DNA from: Aulostomus chinensis
Taxonomy: Eukaryota > Chordata > Actinopteri > Syngnathiformes > Aulostomidae
Direction: 5' to 3'
NCBI GenBank assembly: GCA_037954235.1
Contig: JBBMOA010000001.1
Coordinates: 1,229,001-1,293,000, forward strand
DNA: 64,000 nt
The translations under genes were made by a program, and so were the position numbers. Of the stretch, positions 63,565 through 64,000 are shown piece by piece. Position 1 is the stretch's first letter; each line of letters starts with the position of its first letter. The notes under the pieces are model-generated. The model did not search any database. It saw only the letters and a list, made by a program, of their open reading frames with translations, and was not told the origin of the DNA.

Positions 63565-63890
63565 CACTTATCAGTATCACTACAGGAGGCAGAGGAGGAA
63601 CAAAACATGTGGCACTCTGAGCAGGAGAGAGGAGAACAAGAGGGAGAAGCCATCGTTAGCTTAGCGTGTTTACAAGGCAGAAAGACTGTTGCTACCAGAA
63701 TGATGGTCTTTTAAACTTCAGCCAAATAAAGCAAGTAGGTATTAATTTTTGGTGGGTAATTAGTCAATGAAATAAGGAATTAGCAGGGAGGATCACACTT
63801 TAGCGAGCACAATGACGCAAGGCTCTACGTTCAGCAACACAGAAAAAGGACTTGAGGTCACACGCTTCCTGCAACCAAGGTCAAAAATCC
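63565..63890 (-). repeat. Inverted copy of the left-arm-only block
   Basis: The minus strand matches about 51,290-51,620: GATGGTCTTT..., TTAGCAGGGAGGATCACACT, ACAGAAAAAGGACTTGAGGT. No protein domain. The rest of the window to 64,000 is AC/GA-rich with no feature I can support. Confidence 0.75.
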
Positions 63891-64000
63891 AGGACGGACG
63901 AAGGGGAGGACGACAAAGACAAAGACACAAGAAACAGAGATAATAACCATAAACTCCATAACAACCACAACAAATATAACCATACAGAACATATATAACA

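Noticed and set aside
63390..63714. 75-codon ORFs near the right end
   Set aside because: They overlap a hairpin and an inverted repeat copy, with no recognisable domain.

Overview
The window is vertebrate nuclear DNA and almost certainly from a teleost fish. The main reasons are an immunoglobulin light-chain V-J-C cluster whose V segment points against J and C, a C2H2 zinc-finger gene with the N-terminal exon typical of fish, fish-type L1 and L2 LINEs, a DNA transposon carrying a PB1/SAMD3-like gene, and many CA/GT microsatellites. The species cannot be named from the sequence. There are no operons, ribosome binding sites or CRISPR arrays.

Layout. 1-271 is the end of an LTR. 272-9,772 is a 42-bp-monomer satellite with a recent 2,122-bp higher-order repeat, interrupted by a ~500-bp insert containing a U1 snRNA-like segment. 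9.9-12.7 kb holds repeat fragments and a tRNA-Phe relic. 12.7-16.6 kb is an L2-type LINE with a broken ORF2 and a foldback insertion. 16.8-19.8 kb carries tRNA-Ser(GCT), a 41-bp minisatellite and two tRNA-Glu genes or relics. 20.3-26.0 kb is a two-exon C2H2 zinc-finger gene on the minus strand, with decayed fingers and an LTR element in its 3' region. 26.5-30.1 kb is repeats. 30.1-37.4 kb is a degraded ~7.2-kb DNA transposon with a transposase-like relic and a PB1/SAMD3-like multi-exon pseudogene whose intron holds 1.2 kb of pyrimidine repeat.

38.27-40.83 kb is the immunoglobulin light-chain unit: octamer, leader, V and 12-RSS on the minus strand; 23-RSS, J, constant exon and poly(A) signal on the plus strand. 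Every part needed for inversional V-J joining is present and open. 41-45 kb is repeats with an L2 fragment. 45.4-46.3 kb is a decayed paralogue of the zinc-finger 3' region, cut off by an L1.

46.3-63.3 kb is dominated by a large inverted duplication. Its arms are about 48,176-53,672 and 57,627-62,930, with a ~4-kb spacer. Each arm contains the same L1 ORF2 piece, an L2 tail and tRNA-Ala, tRNA-iMet and tRNA-His genes or pseudogenes. The arms differ by datable insertions and by different tRNA-inactivating changes. Further relics of the same tRNA units lie in the spacer, at 63.1 kb and at 19 kb, so this is a duplicating tRNA-rich neighbourhood.

The clearest host genes are the immunoglobulin light-chain unit, the zinc-finger gene and a few tRNAs. 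Most of the remainder is mobile or tandem-repeat DNA.
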